Translations under genes and position numbers: made by a program | Origin: JAENWD01 sp963796915 | GTDB lineage: Bacteria > Acidobacteriota > Vicinamibacteria > Vicinamibacterales > JAENWD01 | Direction of reading: 5' to 3' | DNA: 64,000 bases | Assembly (NCBI GenBank): GCA_963796915.1 | Contig: CAWCNI010000004.1 | Location: 2,170,001 to 2,234,000 of the forward strand | The notes under the pieces: model-generated | Database searches by the model: none | The model's input: only the letters and a program-made list of their open reading frames with translations | Told to the model about the DNA's origin: nothing | Part shown: positions 36,074 to 44,493 of the stretch, piece by piece | Layout: each line of letters opens with the position of its first letter | Numbering within the stretch: the first letter of the stretch is position 1

Positions 36074-38130
36074 AAGTCCTGGTGTCCTGGCTTCGGGATC
36101 TGGTGGACGTGCCGGTGGATCCGGCGACGCTCGCACGCGATCTCCACATGACCGGTTTCGAGGTGGCGTCTGTGGAGCCTGTCGGGGACGGCGACGCCGT
36201 CATCGACTTCGAGATCACCGCCAATCGTCCCGACTGCCTGAGCCTCGCCGGCCTGGCGCGCGAGGTGTCGACGCGCTACGGCACGGCCCTGCACCTGCCC
36301 GAGGCGATGGACCTTGGCCCCGCCGATCCGGGGACGCAGTTCCCCCTGCACGTCGCGATCGAGGATCCGGTCCGCTGCCCGCGCTACTGCGCCGCTGTCG
36401 CCGACGTCACCGTCGGGCCCTCGCCGGACTGGCTCGCCGCGCGCCTCACCGCCGCCGGCATCCGCGCGATCAGCAACGTCGTGGACGTCACCAACTACGT
36501 GCTCCTCGAACTCGGACATCCGATGCACGCGTTCGACCTGGCCAGGCTGGCCGGCCCGAGCCTGCACGCGCGGACCGCCAAGCCGGCCGAGACCATCCAG
36601 ACGCTCGACGGGCAGACGCGCAAGCTCGACCCCGAGATGCTGGTGATCGCCGACCAGGTGCGCGCGCAGGCGCTTGGCGGCGTCATGGGCGGCGTCGACA
36701 GCGAGGTCACCGCGAAGACCACGCGCATCGCGCTCGAGAGCGCATGGTTTCTGCCGGCGTCCGTGCGGCGCACCGCGCGAAAGCTCGGCGTGTCCACCGA
36801 GGCGTCGTATCGTTTCGAGCGCGGCGCTGACATCGATGCCGCGCCGCGGGCGCTGGCGCGCGCGTGCCGGCTCCTCGAGCAGATTGCCGCGGGCCGCGTG
36901 CATCCCGGCTGGATCGACGCGTACCCGTCGCCGCGGGCGACACGCGTCATACACCTGGCGCTCGGCCGGGTGCTGCAGGTGCTCGGCGCTCCGGTCCGCG
37001 CGGCCGACGTCACGCGCATCCTGACGGGCCTGGGCTTTGTCGCGACGCCAGACGGGGCCGACGCCTGGCAGGTCTCCGTCCCGTCGTGGCGCCTCGACGT
37101 CGCCAGGGATGTGGACCTCATCGAGGAAGTCGCGCGGCACTTCGGCTACGACAAGCTGCCGACGACGTTCCCGGCCTTGACGTCGCTGCCGGCGAAGCCC
37201 TCACCGCGCCTGCAGCAGGATCGCACCCTGCGCCGCCTGACGTCGGCGGCCGGGTTCAACGAGTGCGTGACCTTCTCGTTCATCTCTGAGAAAGCCGCCA
37301 CGGAGTTCGCGCCGGCCGACGCACTCGTGCCGATCGCGAATCCTCTGTCGGAGACCTTCGCCGTCCTCAGGCCGTCGCTGCTGCCGGGGCTCGTCGATGC
37401 GCTCGGGCACAATCGGCGGCACGGACAGCGCGAAGTGCGCCTGTTCGAGCTCGGCACGCGATTCGTTGCCGGCCACGGCGAGCGTCGCGCGCTGGCGCTC
37501 GGCTGGCTGGGCGCCACGGCGCCGGAGCACTGGGGCACCAAGCCACGCAACGTCGACCTGTTCGACCTGAAGGGCGTGGCGGAAATGCTTGGCGGGGCGC
37601 TCGGGCTCCGACTGATGTCCGTCGCCGACACCCGCACGCACCTGGTGGCGGGCCGTACCGCAGTGCTTCAGGCGACCGATCGCGATGGCACGCTGCGTAT
37701 CTTCGGCGTGGTCGGCCAACTGCTGCCCGCGCTGGCCACGTCGCGCGACATTCCCGCGCAGGACGAGGTCTACGTCGCCGAGCTCGATCTCGACGCGGTC
37801 GCCGACACCTCGCTGCGCATCCCGCACGTGACGACGAAACCGCTGCCGCGCAATCCGTCAGTCGTGCGCGACTTGTCGATTCTGGTCGCCGACACCTTGC
37901 CCGCCGGCGAGGTTCGTGACACGATTCGTGCAGCGGCGCCGCCGACGCTGATGCGTGTGGCCGAGTTCGATCGCTACCAGGGGAAGGGCATTCCGGACGG
38001 GCACGCAAGCTTGTCGTACCGGTTGACCTTCCAGGCGCCCAATCGCACGCTCACCGATGCGGATGTCGACGCGGCGATGAACGCCATCGTCGCAGAGCTG
38101 GCCCGCAAGTGTGGCGCGGTGCGCAGATAA
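36070..38130 (+). CDS. pheT: phenylalanyl-tRNA synthetase beta subunit, compact form
   Basis: 686 residues from GTG 36070, against about 795 in E. coli. The first part VKVLVSWLRDLVDVP..MTGFEVASVEPVGDGD runs straight into VIDFEITANRPDCLSLAGLAREV, so the EMAP-type tRNA-binding OB domain usually inserted there (about 110 residues) is missing. The remaining domains are present: the B3/B4 editing part, B5 (HLALGRVLQVLGAPV), the inactive class II core (ARHFGYDKLPTTFP) and the C-terminal FDX-ACB domain (PRNPSVVRDLSILV). The frame is intact, so the short form looks genuine. Confidence 0.95.
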   Translation: MKVLVSWLRDLVDVPVDPATLARDLHMTGFEVASVEPVGDGDAVIDFEITANRPDCLSLAGLAREVSTRYGTALHLPEAMDLGPADPGTQFPLHVAIEDPVRCPRYCAAVADVTVGPSPDWLAARLTAAGIRAISNVVDVTNYVLLELGHPMHAFDLARLAGPSLHARTAKPAETIQTLDGQTRKLDPEMLVIADQVRAQALGGVMGGVDSEVTAKTTRIALESAWFLPASVRRTARKLGVSTEASYRFERGADIDAAPRALARACRLLEQIAAGRVHPGWIDAYPSPRATRVIHLALGRVLQVLGAPVRAADVTRILTGLGFVATPDGADAWQVSVPSWRLDVARDVDLIEEVARHFGYDKLPTTFPALTSLPAKPSPRLQQDRTLRRLTSAAGFNECVTFSFISEKAATEFAPADALVPIANPLSETFAVLRPSLLPGLVDALGHNRRHGQREVRLFELGTRFVAGHGERRALALGWLGATAPEHWGTKPRNVDLFDLKGVAEMLGGALGLRLMSVADTRTHLVAGRTAVLQATDRDGTLRIFGVVGQLLPALATSRDIPAQDEVYVAELDLDAVADTSLRIPHVTTKPLPRNPSVVRDLSILVADTLPAGEVRDTIRAAAPPTLMRVAEFDRYQGKGIPDGHASLSYRLTFQAPNRTLTDADVDAAMNAIVAELARKCGAVRR

Positions 38131-38173
38131 ATTCAGACCGGAGCGGGTCCCCAGTCCCGCGTCGAGGATTCCG

Positions 38174-38452
38174 ATGATGGTCAAGACCGCCAGGACGGTC
38201 GATCTCGAGCCGATTGATCGGCTCGAAGAGAAGGTGAAGCTGCTGGTCGCGATGATAGACCGCCTCAAGGGCGATCTCGGGCGGCTTGCCGACGACAACG
38301 CGCGGCTGTCTCGCGAGCTCGAGGCGTCGCACGTCCGCCTGTCGGACGCGGAGCATGCGTCGGGTGAGATCACGGCGCTGCGCGAGGAGCGCGAGCAGGT
38401 GCGGGCCCGCGTGGCCGGCATGCTCGAGCAGCTCGAAGGCCTGGCGCTCTAG
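38174..38452 (+). CDS. ZapB-like coiled-coil cell division protein
   Basis: 92 residues from ATG 38174 (38177 equally possible). Almost the whole chain is a coiled coil: DRLEEKVKLLVAMIDRLKGDLGRLADDN, then heptads of Leu/Val with Glu/Arg to the end. Its place immediately upstream of zapA and downstream of pheT is where many bacteria carry a ZapB-type gene. ZapB bridges ZapA to the chromosome terminus in E. coli, but the similarity here is structural only. Confidence 0.7.
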   Translation: MMVKTARTVDLEPIDRLEEKVKLLVAMIDRLKGDLGRLADDNARLSRELEASHVRLSDAEHASGEITALREEREQVRARVAGMLEQLEGLAL

Positions 38453-38508
38453 GCGAATCCGGGTGAGAGGCCGCCAACTCGCATCGCAGTGGCGGCTGGA
38501 GCGCTGAC

Positions 38509-38821
38509 GTGTCCGACGATCCCGAACGCGTCGTCCCGGTCGTCATCCAGGGCCAGCGGTATCCGGTCCGCAGCAACCTGGATCCCGTTGTACGTCGCGG
38601 ACCTGGCGGCCTACGTCGACCAGAAGATGCGGCTCGCGTCGGAAGCCAACGAGACCACCGACTTCCTGCGCGTCGCCATCATGGCGGCGCTGAACCTGGC
38701 CGACGAAGTATTCCGCCAGCGCGCCGATCGCGCCCTGCGAACCTCGAGCCTCGCCGAACGCGCCGGCGAGCTGGAACGCCTGCTCGACTCCATCCTCGAG
38801 AGCGAACCCCGGCTGCGATAG
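38509..38821 (+). CDS. zapA: cell division protein ZapA, one frameshift
   Basis: From GTG 38509: VVPVVIQGQRYPVRSNLDP, then a shift to LYVADLAAYVDQKMRLASEANETTDFLRVAIMAALNLADEVFRQ. Removing one C in the CCC run near 38583-38586 joins the frames into a 103-residue ZapA, normal in length, with the N-terminal beta strand and the long C-terminal coiled coil (LAERAGELERLLDSILE). ZapA cross-links FtsZ filaments at midcell. The 6S RNA gene follows, as in many Proteobacteria. Confidence 0.9.
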
Positions 38822-38829
38822 CCCGCATA

Positions 38830-38940
38830 CGACGCACCTTCGCACGTCGGCACGTCGGCACTCCCGCACTTCGGCACTTCCGCACTTCTGCACGCACTCC
38901 AGCACTTCTGCACCCCGGCACTTCAGCACTTCCCCCAGCT
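38830..38940. repeat. 8-mer word array (CACTTCxG) before 6S RNA
   Basis: Words such as GCACGTCG, GCACTTCG, GCACTTCC, GCACTTCTG and GCACTTCAG are arranged nearly head to tail, the reverse orientation of the first half of the tract at 22260. They fill the zapA-to-6S gap. Confidence 0.65.
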
Positions 38941-38963
38941 CTTCCCCGCAGCCCTTGTTCCGA

Positions 38964-38969
38964 TACAAT
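38964..38969 (+). promoter_or_regulatory. 6S RNA -10 box
   Basis: TACAAT (38964-38969, preceded by CGA) lies 7 bp before the predicted RNA start. The -35 position (CTTCCC, 17 bp upstream) is weak. Confidence 0.5.
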
Positions 38970-38975
38970 AGGTCT

Positions 38976-39158
38976 GGCCCTGCAGTGCCCGTGCTGGTTC
39001 CGGAGGATCGCTTGAGCCAACGCTAGACCCAAGTGAATCGCGACGTCGCCCCGTGTGCACGCCTCCGTGGTGAGGAAGCCTGACGGGCGGCTTTCAGACA
39101 GCGGTTCCACCTGCTTTCGCAGGTTCAAACGACCTCCCCACACGGCACGGCGGGGCCA
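38976..39158 (+). ncRNA. ssrS: 6S RNA (SsrS)
   Basis: About 183 nt. The ends can close: GGCCCTGCAGTGCC (from 38977) pairs with GGCACGGCGGGGCC (39144-39157) apart from two mismatches. Between lie the expected small stems: a CTTGAGCC...GTGAATC region, GGTGAGGAAGCC, a hairpin CCACCTGC-TTTC-GCAGGTT and a large purine/pyrimidine bubble. It sits between zapA and rny, has a -10 box at its start and codes for no protein. 6S RNA binds sigma70 RNA polymerase in stationary phase. Recognition is by structure and gene order; no database search was possible. Confidence 0.75.
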
Positions 39159-39299
39159 TTTCCCGCACTCTTTTCGGTATCGAGCCCCGGCGGGGCCCGG
39201 CAGGCTGGCACTCGACGCGACAGTGACAGCGGGTTTCGGGCCCGCGGCTGCACGGCTGGACCGACCCGCCTCCCCGGCACGGGCTGAAAGGGCGCCGCA

Positions 39300-40877
39300 G
39301 TGTCCGGCCAGGTCCTGAAGTACATCCTCGATTTCTTCGTCGCCTTCGCGGGCGCGGCCGCGGCGGTGGCGTATTGGGTTGCCAACCGCAAGCGGATCGC
39401 GGCCGAGACGCTGGGCCGTGCCGAGGAGCAGGCCTCGCGCATCCTGCGGGACGCCGAACGCGACTCCGACAGCCGCCGGAAAGAGTCGCTGATCGAAGCG
39501 CGCGAGCGCGCCCATGAGCTTCGCCTCGAAGCCGACCAGTACGCCCGGGACCACCGTCAGCAGATCACCGGGATGGAGCAGCTGCTCGCCAAGCGCGAGT
39601 CGGCAGTCCTCGAGCAGCAGCAGGCCGTCGAAGAGCGCGACCGCACGCTCACGCGGCGTGACGAGGCGCTGGCGCTGCGCGAGGAGGCCGCGGGCGGAAA
39701 CGCGGTGCGCCTCGAAGCCCTGATCGCGCGCCACCGCCAGGAGCTCGAGCGCATCGGCGGCCTGAGCGCCGAGGAAGCGCGCGAGACCCTGATCAAGCAG
39801 CTCGAAGCCGACGCGCGCCGCGAGGCCGCCACACTGGTGAAGCGCATCGAAACCGAAGCGCGGGAACAGGCCGCCGATCGTGCCAAAGCGATCATCACGC
39901 AGGCCATCCAGCGCAGCGCCGCCGAACACGCGATCGAGACCACCGTCACCGTCGTCGATCTCCCCAGCGACGACATGAAGGGCCGGATTATCGGCCGCGA
40001 AGGCCGCAACATCCGCGCGCTCGAAGTCGCCACCGGCGTGGACCTGATCGTGGACGACACGCCCGGCGCGATCATCCTGTCTGGCTTCGACCCGTTCCGC
40101 CGCGAAGTGGCGCGACGCACCGTCGAGCGCCTGATTGCCGACGGCCGCATCCATCCCGCCCGCATCGAAGAAGTGGTCGAAAAGGTGCGCGCCGAAATGG
40201 AGGACGTCGTTCGCCGCGACGGCGAGGCGGCCGCCTTCGAACTGGGCATCCTCGACCTGGACGCCGAAGTCCTCCGGCTGATGGGCCGGCTGCAGTTCCG
40301 CACCAGCTACGGGCAGAACATCCTCAATCACTCGAAGGAGGTGGCATTTCTGGCCGGCGTCATGGCGCGCGAGCTGGGCCTGAACGCGCACGTCGCCGTT
40401 CGCGCCGCGTTCCTCCACGACATCGGCAAGGCCATCGATCGCGACCTGCACGGGAGCCACCTCGAACTCGGACTCGAGTTCCTGCGCAAGCACGGCGAGT
40501 CGGAGCCCGTGCTGCAGGCGGTCGCCGCACATCACATGGACATCGACTGGCCGTCGCTCGAAGCGATGATCGTGCAGGCCGCCGACGCCATCTCGGCGGC
40601 GCGCCCCGGCGCGCGCCGCGACCTGCTCGAGACCTATGTGAAGCGCCTGGAGCGTCTCGAAGGCATCGCCGATTCCTACAAGGGCGTCTCCAAGTCGTTC
40701 GCCCTGCAGGCCGGCCGGGAGATTCGGATCCTGGTCGAGAGCGAGAAGGTGACAGACGACGAGGCCGTGTGGCTGTCGAAAGACATCGCCCGGCGCATCG
40801 AAAGCGAGCTGGAGTATCCGGGCCAGATCAAGGTGACGGTGATTCGCGAGACACGGTCAGTGGACTATGCCAGGTAG
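39300..40877 (+). CDS. rny: ribonuclease Y
   Basis: 525 residues from GTG 39300. An N-terminal membrane helix (residues about 8-27) is followed by a long coiled coil (30-200), a KH domain (MKGRIIGREGRNIRALEVATGVDLI, about 222) and an HD domain with ILNHSKEVAFLAG and AAFLHDIGKAIDRDLHGSHLELG (His/Asp ligands about 350-390). It is a membrane-bound endonuclease that starts mRNA decay. It overlaps thiL by 11 bp. Absence of RNase E cannot be judged here. Confidence 0.97.
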   Translation: MSGQVLKYILDFFVAFAGAAAAVAYWVANRKRIAAETLGRAEEQASRILRDAERDSDSRRKESLIEARERAHELRLEADQYARDHRQQITGMEQLLAKRESAVLEQQQAVEERDRTLTRRDEALALREEAAGGNAVRLEALIARHRQELERIGGLSAEEARETLIKQLEADARREAATLVKRIETEAREQAADRAKAIITQAIQRSAAEHAIETTVTVVDLPSDDMKGRIIGREGRNIRALEVATGVDLIVDDTPGAIILSGFDPFRREVARRTVERLIADGRIHPARIEEVVEKVRAEMEDVVRRDGEAAAFELGILDLDAEVLRLMGRLQFRTSYGQNILNHSKEVAFLAGVMARELGLNAHVAVRAAFLHDIGKAIDRDLHGSHLELGLEFLRKHGESEPVLQAVAAHHMDIDWPSLEAMIVQAADAISAARPGARRDLLETYVKRLERLEGIADSYKGVSKSFALQAGREIRILVESEKVTDDEAVWLSKDIARRIESELEYPGQIKVTVIRETRSVDYAR

Positions 40878-41907
40878 CGTCGATCAGGGAACGCCGGCGG
40901 CGACGGCGGTAGCGGCGACGGTAGCGACCGAGGGCGAGCACGCGCTCATCGCGCGGATCCGCGGCAAGCTCGGCCCCGCGCCGGCGTGGCTCCTCACCGA
41001 TGTCGGCGACGACGCCGCGGTGTACGAAGCGCCGCGCAACCTCGTCGAAGTCATCACCACGGACGCGATCGTCGACGGAGTGCACGTCGACAGTCGGTTC
41101 GTCCCGCCGCGCGCGATCGGGCATCGGGCGCTGGCGGTGAACCTGAGCGACCTGGCTGCGATGGGCGCCACGCCGCGGCTGGCGACGCTGTCCCTCGCGC
41201 TGCCGCCCGATCTCGCGCTCGACGACTTCGACGCGATCATCGACGGCATCCTGGATCTGGCCACGCGCACGCGGACACGTGTCGTCGGCGGCAACATCAC
41301 GAGCACGACGGGACCGCTGGTCGTGAACATCACCGCAATCGGCCACGCCCATCGGCGCCGCGTGCTGACGCGAGGGGGGGCCCGGCCGGGGGATTACGTC
41401 TTCGTCAGCGGCACGCTCGGGGATGCACGTGCAGGGCTGCTGCACCTGCGCAGCGGTGGGTCACCACAGGAATTCGTGGCGGCACGCTACCTGCAACCTG
41501 AACCCCGGTTGCGCCTCGGCCATCTGCTCGCCCGGCAGGGCGCGGCGACCTCGGCCATGGATCTCAGCGACGGATTGGCTGACGGATTGCGTCAACTGTC
41601 GGCGGCCTCGGGCCTCGGGTTCGACGTGATGGCGTCGGCGCTGCCGCTGCATCCGGCCACCGTCGCGGCGTGCGGGAGCGTGGCGCTGGACCCCGTAACG
41701 GAGGCCCTGAGGGGCGGCGACGACTACGAGTTGCTGTTTACGGCGTCGCCGAAGCGCCGCGGCGCGCTGCGTGCGGTGGCGCGGCTGATCGGCGATGTGC
41801 CTCTGACCAAGATTGGTGTCGTGACCCGGCATCCGGGTGTGACAATTGTCCGGCCGGACGGCCGGCGGGACGCAGCAGGCAGCGGCTACGAGCACTTTGT
41901 ATCGTGA
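40867..41907 (+). CDS. thiL: thiamine-monophosphate kinase
   Basis: 346 residues. The ATP/metal residues are in DVGDDAAVYEAP (about 45-56), TTDAIVDGVHVD (about 66), NLSDLAAMGATPR (about 94), GGNITSTTGPLVVNITAIG (about 139) and DLSDGLADGLRQL (about 235). It makes thiamine pyrophosphate in the final step of the pathway. A glycine/alanine-rich N-terminus of 25 residues precedes the fold. No thiamine riboswitch is visible; the gene is read with rny. A coupled small gene follows (GTGA overlap). Confidence 0.95.
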   Translation: MPGSVDQGTPAATAVAATVATEGEHALIARIRGKLGPAPAWLLTDVGDDAAVYEAPRNLVEVITTDAIVDGVHVDSRFVPPRAIGHRALAVNLSDLAAMGATPRLATLSLALPPDLALDDFDAIIDGILDLATRTRTRVVGGNITSTTGPLVVNITAIGHAHRRRVLTRGGARPGDYVFVSGTLGDARAGLLHLRSGGSPQEFVAARYLQPEPRLRLGHLLARQGAATSAMDLSDGLADGLRQLSAASGLGFDVMASALPLHPATVAACGSVALDPVTEALRGGDDYELLFTASPKRRGALRAVARLIGDVPLTKIGVVTRHPGVTIVRPDGRRDAAGSGYEHFVS

Positions 41908-42455
41908 GACTGGCGAACTCCCTGTGGCGCAAGGCGCTGGCGACGATCCTCGTCGTCTGGGGATTCGTGTATCTCTACGAAGTCACCATCCTCGACTCGC
42001 GATTCTCGGCGCAGTCGGCGCAGGCCCGCGACCCCGGCCCGGTCCCGAGCCCTGGCTCGCGGCTGCTCTTCTCGGCGACCGCCTACTGCAAGGGCAGCAC
42101 GACGGCCTCCGGCGTCAACGTTCGCTCGGGCATCGCAGCGGCTGACCCCGATCTGTTGCCGGTCGGATCCGTCGTGCAGGTGGACGCGCCCGGCACGCGA
42201 TACGACGGCGTCTACACCGTGATGGACACCGGCCCGCAGGTGCAGGGGCGCCATCTCGATCTCTACATGTGGAGCTGCAACGAAGCGCTGCGCTTCGGGA
42301 GAACCGCCGTGCGCATCGCCGTGCTGCGCCTTGGCTGGAACCCGGCGCACAGTTCACCCGGGCTGGTCGACACGATGTTCCGCCGCCGTGAAGCCGACGC
42401 CGCGCAGCCTCCCCCGGTCGAGCCCGCGGCGGCCACTCCGTCGCCGCCGCGGTGA
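41904..42455 (+). CDS. membrane-anchored 3D (Asp-Asp-Asp) domain protein
   Basis: 183 residues from GTG 41904. One N-terminal helix (ALATILVVWGFVYLYEVTIL, about 9-28), a Pro/Ser linker, and the 3D domain: FSATAYCKGSTTASGVNVRSGIAAADPDLLPVGSVVQV, then YDGVYTVMDTGPQVQGRHLDLYM. Three conserved Asp residues match the 3D domain shared with MltA and YuiC-type lytic transglycosylases. It is probably an outer-face peptidoglycan-acting protein. Its last 25 residues are Pro/Ala-rich. Translation is coupled to thiL. Confidence 0.85.
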   Translation: MRLANSLWRKALATILVVWGFVYLYEVTILDSRFSAQSAQARDPGPVPSPGSRLLFSATAYCKGSTTASGVNVRSGIAAADPDLLPVGSVVQVDAPGTRYDGVYTVMDTGPQVQGRHLDLYMWSCNEALRFGRTAVRIAVLRLGWNPAHSSPGLVDTMFRRREADAAQPPPVEPAAATPSPPR

Positions 42456-42472
42456 GCGTCGATCGTCAGTCG

Positions 42473-42985
42473 TCAATCGACAATTTCCTGCTCCAGTTCT
42501 GACAGCACCCTCTCCAGCATGTCGTAGCTGAGAGCGGCTCCCCTTGCCATGCCGGTGCCGAGGACCATGTCGCGGACCTCGAGCGAGGAATAACGCGCCG
42601 TCATCGTCATCCGCGTCTTTCCGTGTTCGTCCGTGAACACGGTGGTGACAACAGATTCCTCGCCGGGGAACGGGTCGTAGATCTCGGTGAACACCACCCG
42701 CTCCGGCGGCGCGATCTCCCGATAGACGCCGTGAAAGCCGGCGGGCCCGCGCGGCCCCTGGCCGACGTAGTGCCACGCACCGCCGACCCGGAGGTCGATC
42801 TCGCACAACGTCACGGAGTACTCGGACGACAGGATTCCCCACCACTGCCTGACATGCTCCGGCTTGGTCATCGCGTCGAAGACGAGCTGACGCGGCGCGT
42901 CGAACAGCCGCGTGAGGCGGATCTCCTGATCGGACGGCGTGGAAGCCTCGAACGTCCCGCTATTTGCGACGATTCCTGCGGCCAT
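42473..42985 (-). CDS. SRPBCC / AHSA1 domain protein
   Basis: 170 residues from ATG 42985, overlapping the ArsR gene upstream by 26 bp. IRLTRLFDAPRQLVFDAMTKPEHVRQWWG and GGAWHYVGQGPRGPAGFHGVYREIAPPERVVFTEIYDPFPGEESVVTTVFTD are typical of the Bet v1-like AHSA1 family. Genes of this kind paired with ArsR regulators are common; function is unknown, perhaps small-molecule binding. The frame is intact. Confidence 0.88.
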   Translation of the reverse strand: MAAGIVANSGTFEASTPSDQEIRLTRLFDAPRQLVFDAMTKPEHVRQWWGILSSEYSVTLCEIDLRVGGAWHYVGQGPRGPAGFHGVYREIAPPERVVFTEIYDPFPGEESVVTTVFTDEHGKTRMTMTARYSSLEVRDMVLGTGMARGAALSYDMLERVLSELEQEIVD

Positions 42986-43319
42986 GCGCTTTCTCCTTCT
43001 GCTGCAGAGTCTGCAGATACGAATCCAGCCGATCGAGGCGCTGCTCCCAGATGTGCCGGTAGCGCTCCGCCCAGTCGGCGACCTGTTTGAGGGGTGCGGC
43101 ATCAATCCGGCACGGCCGCCACTGGGCTTCCCTTCCGCGCACGATGAGCCCCGCCCGCTCGAGCACGCGCAGGTGCTTCGAGACTGCCGGCAGGCTCATC
43201 GCAAACGGCTCGGCCAGCTCCGTGACGGAGCGCTCACCCGACGCCAGCCGCGCCAGAATCGCCCGCCTGGTCGGATCCGCTAACGCCGCAAAGGTCTCGC
43301 TCAGATGGTCAACAGCCAT
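42960..43319 (-). CDS. ArsR-family winged-helix regulator
   Basis: 119 residues from ATG 43319. The winged helix covers DHLSETFAALADPTRRAILARLASGERSVTELAEPFAMSLPAVSKHLRVLERAGLIVRGREAQ (residues about 4-65). No metal-binding Cys pairs are seen, so it belongs to the ArsR type found with SRPBCC partners. It overlaps the SRPBCC gene. A palindrome just upstream is a likely own operator. Confidence 0.92.
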   Translation of the reverse strand: MAVDHLSETFAALADPTRRAILARLASGERSVTELAEPFAMSLPAVSKHLRVLERAGLIVRGREAQWRPCRIDAAPLKQVADWAERYRHIWEQRLDRLDSYLQTLQQKEKAHGRRNRRK

Positions 43320-43337
43320 GTCGTATTGAACCAATCA

Positions 43338-43358
43338 GTTAATTAACCTACAAGTTAA
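43338..43358. promoter_or_regulatory. overlapping palindromes, candidate ArsR operator
   Basis: GTTAATTAAC (43338-43347) is a perfect palindrome, and it overlaps a second one, TTAAC-N6-GTTAA (43343-43358). They lie 19 bp before the ArsR start in an AT-rich island of this GC-rich sequence. The binding protein is inferred. Confidence 0.6.
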
Positions 43359-43474
43359 ATACAACGGACGCGCCAGCGATGTCAAGTGCGTCGGAGCCCC
43401 CTGTCCGTTCGCCTGTCTGGCCTGCTCGCCTTGAACCTGTAGACCCTACGCCTTTACGCTTTACGCCTCTGCAC

Positions 43475-44491
43475 CTAATAAGAATGCGTCCCCAACCTGA
43501 CCTTCCCCCTGAAGATCCAGTAGATCGCCGCCGTGTAGCACAGCACGATCGGCACGCCGATGACGGCAATCGTCAGCATGATGCCGAGCGTCTTCTGCGA
43601 TGAGGCGGCGTTGTAGATCGTCAGGCTGCGCTCGGGAAACGGCGTGGAACGCAGCAGCGCCGGAAACAGGCCCAGGCCGACCAGCGCCATCAGCAAGACG
43701 ATGGTCCCTGACGAGGACAGAAAGGCGCGCAACTCGCGCCCATGAAAGATCTCGCGCGGGATGTTGGCGACGACGAGCACGGTGGCCACCGGGATCAGGA
43801 AGAGCAGCGGCACGGCGCGGATCCGCTCGAGCATGTGCGGCTGGTACAACAGCGTTGCCAGCGTCGTGATGGCGTAGGCGATGATGAACGCGATCATCAG
43901 CGGCCAGACCCAGCCGCGCACGCGCGCCTGCATCTCGCCTTCGGTCTTGAGCACCAGGTAGATGGCGCCGTGCAGCGCGAACAGCGACAGCGTCGTCGCG
44001 GCGACGAGCAGCGCGTACGGATGCAGCAGGTCCAGCAGCGACGCCGTCATGTTGTGATGCTCGTCCATCGCCACGCCGGAGACGACGTTGCCGAACGCGA
44101 CGCCCATGAGCAGCGCCGCACCCGCGCTGCCGGCGCTGAAGGCGCAGTCCCAGCCCTGACGCCAGCGCGGAGACGGGTGCTTGCTGCGGAACTCAATCGC
44201 CACCGCCCGGAAGATCAGCATGGCGAGCAGCAGCATGAACGCGGTGTAGAAGCCTGAAAACGCGGTGGCGTAGACCTCCGGAAACGCCGCGAACAACGCG
44301 CCGCCGCCGGTGACGAGCCAGACCTCATTGCCGTCCCACACCGGGCCAATGCTGTTGATCGAGAGACGCCGTTCCTCGTCCCCCTTCAGCCACAGGTGCA
44401 CCATGCCGACGCCGAAGTCGAAGCCGTCGAGCACGGCGTAACCGGCGATGAGGATGCCGACGAGCGCGTACCAGATCGCATCGAGCGGCAT
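43475..44491 (-). CDS. cydB: cytochrome bd quinol oxidase subunit II
   Basis: 338 residues, about nine membrane helices. MPLDAIWYALVGILIAGYAVLDGFDFGVGM, VWDGNEVWLVTGGGALFAAFPEVYAT and a C-terminal IVLCYTAAIYWIFRGKV are the family pattern. The subunit forms the heterodimer with CydA that reduces oxygen to water with quinol. It follows cydA with 2 bp between. No cydX or cydCD is visible nearby. Confidence 0.97.
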   Translation of the reverse strand: MPLDAIWYALVGILIAGYAVLDGFDFGVGMVHLWLKGDEERRLSINSIGPVWDGNEVWLVTGGGALFAAFPEVYATAFSGFYTAFMLLLAMLIFRAVAIEFRSKHPSPRWRQGWDCAFSAGSAGAALLMGVAFGNVVSGVAMDEHHNMTASLLDLLHPYALLVAATTLSLFALHGAIYLVLKTEGEMQARVRGWVWPLMIAFIIAYAITTLATLLYQPHMLERIRAVPLLFLIPVATVLVVANIPREIFHGRELRAFLSSSGTIVLLMALVGLGLFPALLRSTPFPERSLTIYNAASSQKTLGIMLTIAVIGVPIVLCYTAAIYWIFRGKVRLGTHSY

Positions 44492-44493
44492 GA

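Noticed and set aside
40840..40870. TPP riboswitch before thiL
   Set aside because: thiL overlaps rny and there is no room for a leader.
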